From NCBI GenBank assembly GCA_965197375.1, contig CBDAMZ010000009.1, positions 124,001 to 188,000 on the forward strand: a stretch of DNA of 64,000 nucleotides, given 5' to 3'. Source of the DNA: CBDAMZ01 sp965197375 (GTDB taxonomy: Bacteria; Acidobacteriota; Vicinamibacteria; Vicinamibacterales; UBA8438). The notes beneath the pieces were generated by a model. That model saw only the letters and a program-made list of their open reading frames with translations, was not told the origin of the DNA and searched no databases. This document shows, one piece after another, positions 55,230 to 63,999 of this stretch. Every line of letters starts with the position of its first letter. The stretch's first letter is position 1. The position numbers and the translations under genes are program-made.

Positions 55230-55491
55230 GCTTCGGCTCTTTCAATCGCGAGATTTTCACGATGCAACAGGCAGGAATGCGAATCAGGCCAGACACTTGG
55301 AGTGCCTCTTCGTCCTCGAGATCGCCCATATTCGGAGCCAGGGCTTTCACGTCGTTCCCATCGTGGACGAGCCACCCCACAGAGACGCATCGCACGACGC
55401 GGAGTGGGTTGTGCGTCAGTTCATGAAGAAAGCGCCAAGCCGATGTCGGTTGCGCACTATCCTCCCATTCAATCATGACGAGCTGAACCAT
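55153..55491 (-). CDS. Phage-like hypothetical protein
   Basis: The pattern MIEWEDSAQPTSAWRFL, VVRCVSVGWLVHDGNDVKAL, APNMGDLEDEEALQVSG, IRIPACCIVKI is one I associate with small proteins of phages and integrative elements (CVSVGWL...G..K.L.PN.G). The role is unknown. The last 25 residues overlap the plus-strand 48-residue gene and look non-natural, so the true end may be earlier. Confidence 0.6.
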   Translation of the reverse strand: MVQLVMIEWEDSAQPTSAWRFLHELTHNPLRVVRCVSVGWLVHDGNDVKALAPNMGDLEDEEALQVSGLIRIPACCIVKISRLKEPKLTFGAGLSSRPVTRQTPRASSRPSG

Positions 55492-55512
55492 ACACGTGAA
55501 AGGATAGCACCA

Positions 55513-55722
55513 ATGAGGAAACGCCCAGACTACGGCGACGCCACCCCGGAAGACTTAGTTCGTGCCGTGATGCGCCCTACGAACGGGCGCCCGATGCCAG
55601 TCCGTTCTGAGCAATCAGGTCGCGGTACATCAGACGCTTCCCGACTAACCCGCGCGCAAGGGAAATCATCTGCGCCTGCGTGTCCGCCTCGCGTAGGTTG
55701 TGCTTCCAGGCAAACTCGTTGA
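55513..55722 (+). CDS. Small hypothetical protein, 3' end overwritten
   Basis: The first 25 residues (MRKRPDYGDATPEDLVRAVM) resemble short island proteins of the form DATPEDLARALLR. From about 55577 on the frame is antisense to the transposase and loses sense, so I infer truncation where the transposase unit begins. Confidence 0.4.
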   Translation: MRKRPDYGDATPEDLVRAVMRPTNGRPMPVRSEQSGRGTSDASRLTRAQGKSSAPACPPRVGCASRQTR

Positions 55723-56554
55723 CGTAGCGTTGGAGGTGCTTGGGGCTCAGCTTGTGGAAGGTGCCCTTGTGGGCACGTTTAAGCATGGCCCAGAAGCTTT
55801 CGATCCCGTTGGTGTGCGCCATGTTGCTAACGTACTCACCTGCTGAGTGCTTCACAGTTTCGTGGTTCGGTAGTCCCTCGTACCCGCCGTGGTCATCAGT
55901 GTAGACCGTCGCGCCAGGCGCAGTGTGGCGTTCGACGAATCCCTGTAAGGTCGGCGCGTCGGTCTGCTCGATGACGCGCGCGCTCACGCGGTTCGTCTTC
56001 CGATCCTTCGCGCCGATGACCGCCGTTTTCCCTGAAGGCCCTCGCCCGGTTCCGGCGAGGGCTTTCCGCGTCGCGTTGCTCATGTTCCGGCGTTTGCCGC
56101 CGACGTACGTTTCGTCCACTTCGACGGGACCGGTGAATGATGATCGGGTTGGTCTCCCCCACGCTTCGCGAATGCGATGCAGCATGAACCACGCGGCTGG
56201 TTGTGACACCCCGATATCCCGATGGAGTTTCATGCTGGAAATGCTCTTGAGGCTCGTGAGTTCGAGATACATGGCGAAGGCCCATTTTCGCAGCGGCACA
56301 TGCGAGCGTTCCAGGATGGTCCCCGTGCGGACACTGAAGTACGATCGGCAGTCAGTGCACCAGTAGGGCATCGGTGTCGCGTTCGGGACGGGTCTCGTCG
56401 CGATGCTCCCGCAGTGGCCGCATCCGCGACCATCGGACCAGACGTACCGCTCGAACCAGAGGGTCGCCGTCTGTTCGTCGGGGAACATCCGGGTCAATTC
56501 GATGAGCGTGATCCCCTTCCGGTGTGATTTCCCAGGGGCGGCAGGTCTTGGCAT
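55577..56554 (-). CDS. IS1595 family transposase
   Basis: The N-terminal zinc ribbon is CGHCGSIATRPV with YWCTDCRSYFS. The DDE-type catalytic domain has VEVDETYVGGKRRN, TVYTDDHGGYEGLPNH and NGIESFWAMLKRAHKG, then KHLQRYVNEFAWKHNLR. At 325 residues it is complete. It lies 44 bases inside the right terminal repeat (56598-56622) and should be able to move the element. Confidence 0.95.
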   Translation of the reverse strand: MPRPAAPGKSHRKGITLIELTRMFPDEQTATLWFERYVWSDGRGCGHCGSIATRPVPNATPMPYWCTDCRSYFSVRTGTILERSHVPLRKWAFAMYLELTSLKSISSMKLHRDIGVSQPAAWFMLHRIREAWGRPTRSSFTGPVEVDETYVGGKRRNMSNATRKALAGTGRGPSGKTAVIGAKDRKTNRVSARVIEQTDAPTLQGFVERHTAPGATVYTDDHGGYEGLPNHETVKHSAGEYVSNMAHTNGIESFWAMLKRAHKGTFHKLSPKHLQRYVNEFAWKHNLREADTQAQMISLARGLVGKRLMYRDLIAQNGLASGARS

Positions 56555-56597
56555 GTCAGCGTCCTTTCACCTGTAACGATAGGCGAGTCTCGCTGCT

Positions 56598-56622
56598 ATG
56601 TCAAGTTAAACTTATAATTCCC
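56598..56622 (-). repeat. IS1595 right terminal inverted repeat
   Basis: Read inward it is GGGAATTATAAGTTTAACTT and then GACAT. The truncated cadherin-like gene runs into it. Confidence 0.75.
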
Positions 56623-57582
56623 GAGGGTGGTGGTCCCGCTGCCGCTGGTGTAGTTCGCCGGCTTCAAGTTCACGGGATCGCCGCCGCCGACGCGCAGCGT
56701 GAGTTGCGGCGTGCCGGTCACCGCCACCGCCCGGTCAAAGGTCACCGTGGCCGTCACCGTGTCGCCGATGGCGTAGGTCTCATCGGCGCCCGGGTCGGAG
56801 GTGAGTGCCACGTTGTTAATCGTCGGCGGCGGCTCGTTCACGTCGGTCAGGTCAATCGCCACGGCGATGGTGTCGGTCCCGCCGAGGCCGCCGTCGGCCT
56901 TGACGGTCACCGCGTAGCTCGGCGTCGTCTCGTAGTCGTAGGTCACGCCCGACGTGGTCTGGATCTGGCCGCTCGCGGAGACGATCTGGAACGAGGCGGC
57001 GTCGGTCCCCTCCAGGGAGTAGGTCAGCGTGTCGTCGTTGCCGTCCGTGGCGGTGACGGCGGCACCGACGTTCGTGCCCGCGTCGCTGTTCTCGGCCACC
57101 TCGCGCGTCGTGCTGTCCGCGCCGAAGTCCGGCGCGGCGTTGGAGAGGGTGAGGCGCGCCTGGACGGTATCGTCGTCGCTCCAGGTGAGACCGTGGCCGG
57201 TCCATATGTATCCTCTGTCACTGTTGCCGAGCGTAGCGGCGGAGAGGGCGAAGGAGGCGGAGCCGAGGTGGAGGGTCAGGCGCTGCGCGGCCGCGCCGGG
57301 GGCGGAATCGAATATGAGGACCAGTTGGTTGCTAACTGTTGGCACCTGAATTTGGAGGGCCGTGATCGTGTAGGTCGTTCCGCCCAGGTCGAAGTCGTCG
57401 TCGGACAGGCTGCCCGTTTGTTCAGAGGCGGTGTTGCTGAATCCGACGGACGAGACAAATCCGCTGGTCACGTTCTCTTCTGCGGTGAGGGTGGCGGACC
57501 AGATCGCGGTCTGGGCCGCCGCGGGCGCGGGAAGGGCGAGGAGACCGGCGAGGGCGAGGAGCACGCCCCCGCTCGCGCGCAT
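56623..57582 (-). pseudogene. Exported cadherin-like repeat protein, cut by IS1595
   Basis: A signal peptide follows the ATG at 57582 (MRASGGVLLALAGLLALPAP). A beta-rich region comes next (IWSATLTAEENVTSGFVSS, LQIQVPTVSNQLVLIFD). Then there is a cadherin-type repeat (REVAENSDAGTNVGAAVTAT, GGTDTIAVAIDLTDVNEPP) and a second surface-protein motif (DTVTATVTFDRAVAVTGTP, TSGSGTTTL). The gene stops making sense at 56622, the IS1595 right end; the last codons belong to the IS. The rest of this probable surface adhesin or enzyme is lost. The longer frame to 58101 is a GC-rich artefact. Confidence 0.8.
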
Positions 57583-58143
57583 CGCGCGACCCCGCCGGGC
57601 CACAGCGCGCGGCCGGGCACGCCAGGCGTGCGCCGTCTGCCAGATTCCGCCGAGAGGGGCGCGGAGGCAGAGCGAGCGTCGGGCCGGGCGCCGGGGCGTT
57701 CCAGCGACACCGTGCGTGTCAGTGGCCGCCGCCCTCGCGGGCGCGGCGGACGTGGGGTCGGGCGGAGCGGCGATCCGTCGGACACGCTCTCCGCGTCGGG
57801 CGCCGTCATGGTCTTGGCGCGCGGACGCAATCGCGATCCGCAGGCGGGACGCATCTATGGCCGCACCCTCACGGTGCCAGGTGGCGCGTCCTTCCTGCTG
57901 AACGCCCCCCCGACGACGGGGGTCCCGCCGCCGTCCGGCGCACGCGCGTGCGGCCCACCCGAGCCACTCATGCCGGGCGGCGCGTCCGAACGACCCTGCC
58001 GGGGCGAACGCCGCGCCCACGGCTCCCAGGTTCTGGGTGTGGGCGTCCCCACAACCCACTGTTCTTGATACCGTTCTGCGACGGACGCTCCCGGAATTCA
58101 TGCCGTCCCTCCCTCGTTGCGTACTCGGCGCCCACGTGGGCGG
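57583..58143. other. GC-rich region without a gene
   Basis: About 560 bases. Long open frames exist in several phases, as expected from GC content, but none shows a domain. Confidence 0.4.
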
Positions 58144-58173
58144 GACTCGCGATAACTGTAGTTATCGCGAGTC
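58144..58173. repeat. Perfect 30-base palindrome, centre GT, left of recombinase
   Basis: GACTCGCGATAACT, then GT, then AGTTATCGCGAGTC: two 14-base arms that pair perfectly. The same arms with centre AC occur at 59477-59516 beyond the recombinase gene. Confidence 0.85.
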
Positions 58174-58212
58174 AAATGCCGGGCCGTGTTCGATGGACTC
58201 GGGGAGGTGGCG

Positions 58213-59184
58213 ATGCTTGTGGAAAGCCTGAGCAGCCCGGTGCCGGCGAGCGCCGGGCGCACCGACCGCGACCCGCTCGACGCCGGCGCGGTGACCGCGC
58301 GCGGGGCGCTGAGCGCCAACACCGAGCGGGCCGTGCGCTCGGACCTCGCCATCTACGCCGTCTGGTGCGCCGACCGCGGCGTGCCGGCGCTGCCCGCGAG
58401 CGCGGCGACCATCGCCACGTTCGTCGACGCCATGGCCCGGATCCGGGCCCCCTCGACGGTGCGCCGCTACGTCGCCAGCATCGCCGCCGCGCACCGGGCG
58501 CTCGGCAGGGCAAAGACGGCGCGAAGCGAATCCGTGAGACGGGCGCTCCAGCGCATGCACCGGCGCACGGGGCGGCGGCAGGCGCAGGCCAAGGGGCTCA
58601 CCGGGGCGCTACGCCAGCGCCTGCTCGACGCGCCGGGCGAGCGGCTCATCGACGGACGCAATCGCGCGCTGCTGGCGGTCGCCTACGACACGCTGCTGCG
58701 GCGCTCCGAGCTGGTGTCGCTGGACGTGTCTGATGTACTGGAGGAAATCGATGGAACGGCGACGGTGCTGGTGCGCCGCTCCAAGGCCGACCCCGAAGGC
58801 CGCGGCGCGACGGTCTACCTGGCGCGCGACAGCGTGGCGCTGGTGCGGGCGTGGAGGCAGCGAAGCGGGGTGCGGGACGGCCGGCTGTTCCGCTCGCTGT
58901 GCCGGGGCGTGGTCGGCGCGGGGCTGGACGCGAGCCAGGTTCCGCGCATCTTCAAGGCGATGGCCGAGCGCGCCGGCGTCTCAGGCGCGGTCGTGCAGCA
59001 CATCTCCGGGCACAGCCCCCGGGTCGGCGCGGCGCAAGACATGGTCGCGGGCGGCATCGGCATGGCGGCCATCCTGCACGCCGGGCGGTGGAAGACCACG
59101 ACCATGGTCAACCGCTACGGGGAGCGGCTGCTCGCCAGGCGCAGCGGCGCCGCGCAGCTCGCGCGGCTGCAGCAGCGCGAATAG
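58213..59184 (+). CDS. Tyrosine recombinase
   Basis: This 323-residue recombinase has a SAM-like N-domain (DLAIYAVWCADRGVPALPAS, STVRRYVASIAAAHRALG). The catalytic domain has Arg in YDTLLRRSELVSLD, QHISGHSPRVGAAQD (His and Arg), and GRWKTTTMVNRYGE with the late Trp and the nucleophile Tyr. The ATG at 58213 follows GGGGAGG; the GTG at 58186 is less likely. It is bracketed by two copies of a perfect palindrome at 58144-58173 and 59477-59516, and a half copy at 59276-59289. The palindromes may be its recombination sites. Confidence 0.9.
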   Translation: MLVESLSSPVPASAGRTDRDPLDAGAVTARGALSANTERAVRSDLAIYAVWCADRGVPALPASAATIATFVDAMARIRAPSTVRRYVASIAAAHRALGRAKTARSESVRRALQRMHRRTGRRQAQAKGLTGALRQRLLDAPGERLIDGRNRALLAVAYDTLLRRSELVSLDVSDVLEEIDGTATVLVRRSKADPEGRGATVYLARDSVALVRAWRQRSGVRDGRLFRSLCRGVVGAGLDASQVPRIFKAMAERAGVSGAVVQHISGHSPRVGAAQDMVAGGIGMAAILHAGRWKTTTMVNRYGERLLARRSGAAQLARLQQRE

Positions 59185-59275
59185 ATGCGCGGTGGTGTAT
59201 CATGCGGCGGTCCCACCTCGGCCCGCTGTCGTGTCGCCGCCGAGCCGGGCGCAAAGAGGGCGGATTTTCCGCAAG

Positions 59276-59289
59276 AGTTATCGCGAGTC
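59276..59289. repeat. Half copy of the palindrome
   Basis: AGTTATCGCGAGTC, one full arm of the palindrome, stands alone 91 bases after the recombinase stop. Confidence 0.75.
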
Positions 59290-59476
59290 ATATGCGCCGA
59301 TGGGCGTACGGTCGGCCCTGTCGGCGCGGGTGAGGCGGGCGCGGCGCGCCGTGCGCCCCGGACGGGACAAGCGGCAATGGAATCAACAGGTTGCCTTGAG
59401 TCGCCGTACGGCCTAGAATGACGCGATTACGACCGAGGCCGATTGCGCGGTCACCGGCCGAGAACGCCGAATTGCC

Positions 59477-59516
59477 CAATTGACTCGCGATAACTACAGT
59501 TATCGCGAGTCAATTG
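59477..59516. repeat. Perfect 40-base palindrome, centre AC, right of recombinase
   Basis: The 19-base arms (outer CAATTG plus the 13 bases up to AACT shared with the left copy) pair perfectly around AC. The centre is the reverse complement of GT in the left copy, so the two sites point in opposite directions. Confidence 0.85.
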
Positions 59517-60059
59517 CCTTGATATGAGCGCGTGACGCGACACGTCCAGCCCCTGCCTGTCAGCATCACCCGGTGCGCCCCGTGTCCCCGTTTCGGCCGG
59601 TGACTCGCCCCACCCGTCAACCCTCGAAATCCCTGTGACGTCGCGCCCGGCATCTGCGCCGACCCGGCAAGCACGCCGCCGCACGTCCGGCGCGGACGTC
59701 CGCCACGGCGTTGCGCGCTCGGCGAGCCATCGGCACGCGCCAGCAGGGTCACGCTCCGGCGCGGCCGTATCACCGTCCCGATCTCGGTGGTCTTCGTCAA
59801 CCTCGTCCTTCCCAAGACGGGCCGCCCGCGCAGCCGCCGCCGCGTCGTTCACGCCCCGTCGCCGCGCCCCCCGCGGGTGGGCGGCATCTGCCATCCCTGC
59901 CGTGCATCACGTGGAGCCCATGCTACAAACGCGCCGGGAGGATGGGTAGACGAGAACATTGCGGGTGGTTATGAGGGGGAACACCCCATGTTGTTGGGCT
60001 GTCGGCTCGCCGGTCCTGTGCCCGGTCTCGGGAGCCCGCCGCGGCGCCGGCGCACCCGC
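59517..60059. other. GC-rich region without a gene
   Basis: About 540 bases with no domain in any frame. Confidence 0.4.
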
Positions 60060-61019
60060 TCAGCGGATCGACAGCAGGTACGCGCGCAGGGTCACGCGCC
60101 GCTCCACGCCGAGCTTGCCGCGGATGTTGTTGCGGTGAAAGTCGATCGTGCTCGGCGCCCGCGCCAGCGTGGCGGCGATGTCCTTCGTGGTCAGGCCGCG
60201 CATCACCAGATGCGCGACGTCGGCTTCGGTCGCGGTCAAGGCCTGGAACACGCGCGCCAGCCTCGATGAGAGCGACGAGGTGAGGGTCTTGAGGTGGGTC
60301 TCGATCAGGCGCACGTACTCCACGGCCGTGCTGTCGCGCTCCACAAGCCGCGCGAGCTTCGCCACATGCGGCAGCACCAGCGTATTGATCTGTTGCAGCA
60401 ACTGCTCGTTGCGCGCCTCGTTGGACTGCTCGACATTGCCGAGCAGCACGCGTAGCGCCGTGTTGGCGTCCTGCAGTTCGCGGGTGCGTTCGACCACCTG
60501 CCGTGCGGTCTCGTCGAGCGATTGCTGCAGGGCGGTTTCGAGCCGCCGGCGTTCGGCGATCTCGACCAGCGACCGCAGGGTTGCCTCGACCACGCCGGCG
60601 AACGCCTGCAGCCCCTCGCGGAACAGCAGCGCGTGGGCGTTGCGCTCGCGGTCGAGCACGCAGATCGTGCCGAACACGTCGCCGCTGGGCCATTTCAGGG
60701 GATAGCCGATGTAGAAGCGCATCCCGTCGGCCAGATCCTCGTTCCCCGCCCAGACCGGGTCGCGGGTCGCGTCCTCGACCACCAGCTCGCCGTCGTTGTC
60801 GAACACGCCCTGGCAATAGAGCACGGCGTGCAGATCGTACTCGCGCCCGACCGCGTAGGGGTTGCCCTCGGTGCGGCTACTCACCAGGACCGTGTGCTTC
60901 GGACGCGCGGTTTGCATGATCAGGCTCGCCGGCACCCGGGCGAGCCGGGCCGTCAGGTCGACCACGCGCTGCCACTCGGCCAGCGTCTCGGGCGGGATCT
61001 CGGGCAGCACGGTCGTCAC
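60060..61019 (-). CDS. GAF domain LuxR-type transcription regulator
   Basis: A GAF-type sensor domain (residues about 15-155: RVPASLIMQTARPKHTVLVS, GMRFYIGYPLKWPSGDVFG, TICVLDRERNA) is followed by a coiled coil (ALQQSLDETARQVVERTREL). A LuxR helix-turn-helix completes it (LTATEADVAHLVMRGLTTKD, IAATLARAPSTIDFHRNNIR). It probably binds a small ligand and regulates a promoter. The start is uncertain: I use the GTG at 61019, with TTG at 61040 as the alternative. The frame is open far upstream without meaning. The target is unknown. Confidence 0.82.
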   Translation of the reverse strand: MTTVLPEIPPETLAEWQRVVDLTARLARVPASLIMQTARPKHTVLVSSRTEGNPYAVGREYDLHAVLYCQGVFDNDGELVVEDATRDPVWAGNEDLADGMRFYIGYPLKWPSGDVFGTICVLDRERNAHALLFREGLQAFAGVVEATLRSLVEIAERRRLETALQQSLDETARQVVERTRELQDANTALRVLLGNVEQSNEARNEQLLQQINTLVLPHVAKLARLVERDSTAVEYVRLIETHLKTLTSSLSSRLARVFQALTATEADVAHLVMRGLTTKDIAATLARAPSTIDFHRNNIRGKLGVERRVTLRAYLLSIR

Positions 61020-61536
61020 GGCCGCCGTTCCGATGACCAACGCCGCCCGGCCGGGACCGATCGGGGACGGGGACTCCTTGTTAACGGCATACGAACGCGT
61101 GCCTCGGCCTGTACAACGGGGGCTTCCATGCCGTCGCACGATCGAGGGGCATCTGGGAAGAATACCTGAATCGATATGGGGCACGGCCCCATGTTGTTCG
61201 GGACGTGGCGGCAGCCTTTCGCGGGGGCCGGGCACCGCGCGGCCGGGGCCCACGGGTCGGGCAGTTGCCACAGGCGCGGCACACGTTCGTCGATGGGATG
61301 GTAGACCTCGGGTACTTTCGTTCCAGGTCTTCGCGACGTGCGCGTGGACCCGAATCTGCAGGGGTCGAACGCCACAATGGCCGTCTTTGACAACGGGAGT
61401 TCGATGGACCTGGATGGTCTTCGCGAGCTCTGGCACATCGCGTTTTCCTCGAAGGAAGGCCGCACAACGGAGCACGGCCGCCCGCTGATCGGTAAATTCG
61501 GTGCGCCAGACGCGCACCGTTAGTGCCGTCCGGCGC
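61020..61536. other. Intergenic region upstream of the GAF-LuxR gene
   Basis: About 520 bases without a recognisable gene. The LuxR gene promoter should be here. Confidence 0.4.
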
Positions 61537-62502
61537 TTATCTGGTCGGCGGCACTCTTGGAATTGCGAAGAGGGAATTCCTCTGTTCCGCGCGCTTCTCC
61601 TCGAAGTAGCGGTCAAACGACCTTACGTCGCTGGTTCTGCCTAGCTCCGCGCCCTGCTTGATCCAGCGCACCAACATCCGAAACGGGTCGGGCGGTCTGG
61701 ATCCGCCTGCGTGCGTCGCCGTCTCCGCGGACCACGAGTCCTGCCACGCCTCCGGGCCGTCCTTGTGCACCGTCACCCCGTAAGTTCCGGCGGCGGACTT
61801 GCGCACCTCCTTCCGCTCCCCCTTGGTCACTTGTCCCCACCTTACGGCATGCCCGTCCAGCGTCACGAGCAGGTTCGGCACCACGCTCGCATCCAGGCCC
61901 GCCGAGAGCCCGCTGAACATCCCCACCAGCGTTTCGCGACTCAGCCGCGACTCGCCCGCCAGCACGAACCCGAATATCTGTGCTCGCTCTTTCTGTTCCG
62001 GCCCCTCGTCCAGTCGGACGACCGAGTCGCGGTGCGGAGACAGGTAGTTCCGTTTCAACGGGATCGGTTCTCCGGTCGTGGGATGCGGCAGCAGGTCAGT
62101 CACGTCGTACCGCCGAAGTTCCTTCGCCGACGCGACCTTCCGGAACGCGTCCTCGAGCGAATCCCCATCCAGCCGACTCTTGATCTCGCCCACGGCGATC
62201 ACGCCTTCGCACGGGTAGTAGGTCGTTTGCGCCGTGCGATTCACCGAGAACACCGGGCAGATGTCCCGCTCGTATACAACAACGTCCTGCTGGCGGCTCG
62301 TCCCGTCGTAGTTGTCTATGACGAAGCCTTCCCCGACTCCCAGACCCCGTGGCAGGACCTGCTCCAGTTGGTCCCTAACGGGTTGCTCCGCCGCCGATCC
62401 CACGGTCGACGGAGTAGTGCCGGCCTTTGCGTCCTTGAATTCGTCGACGAGCCGCTCACCGATGCGCCGGATGAATGCGTCCGGATCGAAGGTCCTGCTC
62501 AT
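61537..62502 (-). CDS. DUF6602-like protein, possible nuclease fold
   Basis: GVGEGFVIDNYDGTSRQQDV, VVYERDICPVF and YYPCEGVIAVGEIKSRL match the DUF6602 pattern. There QQDVVVYE and the GEIKS segment form a restriction-enzyme-like D..ExK arrangement. The C-terminal half (IFGFVLAGESRLSRETLV, DPFRMLVRWIKQG) is less typical. Such proteins occur next to defence genes. The function is not known. It is 321 residues, intact, and transcribed alone. Confidence 0.72.
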   Translation of the reverse strand: MSRTFDPDAFIRRIGERLVDEFKDAKAGTTPSTVGSAAEQPVRDQLEQVLPRGLGVGEGFVIDNYDGTSRQQDVVVYERDICPVFSVNRTAQTTYYPCEGVIAVGEIKSRLDGDSLEDAFRKVASAKELRRYDVTDLLPHPTTGEPIPLKRNYLSPHRDSVVRLDEGPEQKERAQIFGFVLAGESRLSRETLVGMFSGLSAGLDASVVPNLLVTLDGHAVRWGQVTKGERKEVRKSAAGTYGVTVHKDGPEAWQDSWSAETATHAGGSRPPDPFRMLVRWIKQGAELGRTSDVRSFDRYFEEKRAEQRNSLFAIPRVPPTR

Positions 62503-62667
62503 GCTCTAACCCCTTTGGCTTCCTATGCCTCTCTGCCCTGCCGACTGTCGCGTCAATCGTGCGCGAACAGCTGCCCTGAATGTTCGCCGAACACTGGCGG
62601 GCCGTCGAGTACGACCGCGAACCGCTGACGAACTCCGCAATGAACTTCGTCTCGATGCGCTTTCCGT

Positions 62668-62856
62668 GTCACGCCCGACGGCGTGTACTTTGAGACCGGC
62701 GGGTTCACGTTCGCCGATGAACGCCAGAACCGCCATCACCTGCGGCTCGGCTACTCGGTGATCAAGCGCTCACGCATTGCCGAGGGGATCGGGAAGATCG
62801 CCGCGGCGGTGCCCCACGCCGTCCCCGATCCGGGGCCTGACGCCCCCGCCGGGTGA
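62668..62856 (+). pseudogene. MocR-type aminotransferase-like regulator, 3' fragment
   Basis: VTPDGVYFETGGFTFADERQ, then HHLRLGYSVIKRSRIAEGIG and KIAAAVP matches the end of PLP aminotransferases of the MocR type (GV.F.PG..F......LRL.F). Only the last 60 residues exist. A stop lies just upstream in frame. Confidence 0.6.
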
Positions 62857-63270
62857 TCGACGCCCGCGCCGCGCGGCGCGCCGAGCGGGGCTCCCGAGCG
62901 TATGTACAGAACTTTATTTCTATAAGTACAGCGTGGCGTCGTGCGGCAGGTCCAGCGAGGGGGAGCCGTCCGCCGTCGAGACGCGGCCGGCGCCGAGCCT
63001 CAGGTGTTGGAAACGGTCGTTTGCGACACGACGGCGAGGGCGCCGTCCGGCAAGCGCCTCAGTGTGTCGTAGACCGTGTCTGATTCTATGTCTTGCAGAC
63101 GTCGAACGAAACAGCATAGCTCGGAGACCGGCTGCTCGGATGGCGCCTTGCTCTCAAGCGTCAGCTGTTCCGAAAATCGCCAGGCGGATCAGTCACGTAC
63201 TCACTCTGCGCGTTCGGAAGGAGCACCAGCCCGAGCGCCCTCGGGTGGTCGAGCTCGGCCGCGGCGCGTT
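62857..63270. other. Region without a clear gene
   Basis: About 410 bases. A minus-strand piece near 62990-63080 reads VYDTLRRLPDGALAVVSQTT and may be a remnant, but I cannot assign it. Confidence 0.35.
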
Positions 63271-63999
63271 TCAATCAGTGTCTTGTTCCGTTGGGCTATT
63301 CTTCTCTCTTGCGACATCAGGAAATGATTTCACAAACGCTGACAGCGCCGCTTCGGCGCGACCACACGTCTCCCAAAGAGCGGGCTCTACGTGAAGCAGT
63401 GCATAGATCTTTCTTTGTAAAGCGATGGCTTCCTCGCAAGTCATGTCTTCAAACGCCAACTCATTGAGCCAATCGCCGACGGTCTCGCTCCATGCAGCCA
63501 AGTCGCTGTTGGCAGCAGCCGCCACCACAGCGACTCGCGCAACGCCTTCAAGTGAAAGACCACAGTCAGCGCGCCGCCGTGCGACTCGACAAAGGTTCCG
63601 TACCTCGTTCGCCAACGCTACGCTCCGGGTGACAGCACTCACCACCGCAAGGCCATTCAGCAGCGAGAACAAATCGTCATTGCCACTCACCCTCCGAAGC
63701 TGATATCCAACGCGAGATAAGCCCTGGGCTGCCAGTTCTGACAACTGGGGGCTGGTGCGATATAGCAATGACATGTTGACGAGTTCGCTGAATGACTCCG
63801 GAGTCAGTTCCTCAGTTTGAAGACTCACTCTGATGCTAGATTCATACTTGTCCGGCATTTCGATCACGGCCGCTGAGCCGCCTTCGAGAGGTCCTGGGAG
63901 AAAGGCATAGGGAATGATCTTGCGGGATTGAACCGCAGAACCTTCTCCCCAAAGAAGCGAAGTCAATTCACCCGATCGAACATTCTTTCGATATCGTTC
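63271..63999 (-). CDS. Hypothetical protein, open at the window edge
   Basis: The reading frame has no stop up to the right edge, so the gene probably begins outside the window. The visible 242 residues include TSLLWGEGSAVQSRKI, an all-helical middle (LFSLLNGLAVVSAVTRSVAL, EVRNLCRVARRRAD) and ACEEAIALQ-like helices (MTCEEAIALQRKIYALL). The family was not recognised. It faces the same direction as the DUF6602 gene. Confidence 0.6.
   Translation of the reverse strand, partial: ERYRKNVRSGELTSLLWGEGSAVQSRKIIPYAFLPGPLEGGSAAVIEMPDKYESSIRVSLQTEELTPESFSELVNMSLLYRTSPQLSELAAQGLSRVGYQLRRVSGNDDLFSLLNGLAVVSAVTRSVALANEVRNLCRVARRRADCGLSLEGVARVAVVAAAANSDLAAWSETVGDWLNELAFEDMTCEEAIALQRKIYALLHVEPALWETCGRAEAALSAFVKSFPDVAREKNSPTEQDTD

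Larger units (their letters stand above)
54066..56622. mobile_element. IS1595-family element with passenger genes
   Basis: The ends 54066-54090 and 56598-56622 are inverted repeats matching at 22 of 25 positions (GGGGATTATAAGTTTCACTT and GGGAATTATAAGTTTAACTT, read inward). Inside are a transposase of the IS1595 family (55577-56554) and several small genes unrelated to transposition. No 8-base target duplication flanks it (CTTGAGTA left, GAGGGTGG right). The right end interrupts an exported cadherin-like gene, whose missing 3' part is not on the left side, so a deletion or rearrangement followed insertion. A second copy of the left end lies inside at 54381-54396. Confidence 0.78.

Noticed and set aside
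56524..58068. Plus-strand 514-residue frame
   Set aside because: It is antisense to the cadherin-like gene, Gly/Arg-rich and without any domain.
59451..59949. Several open frames after the right palindrome
   Set aside because: They are Arg/Ala-rich in all phases, with no start signal or domain.
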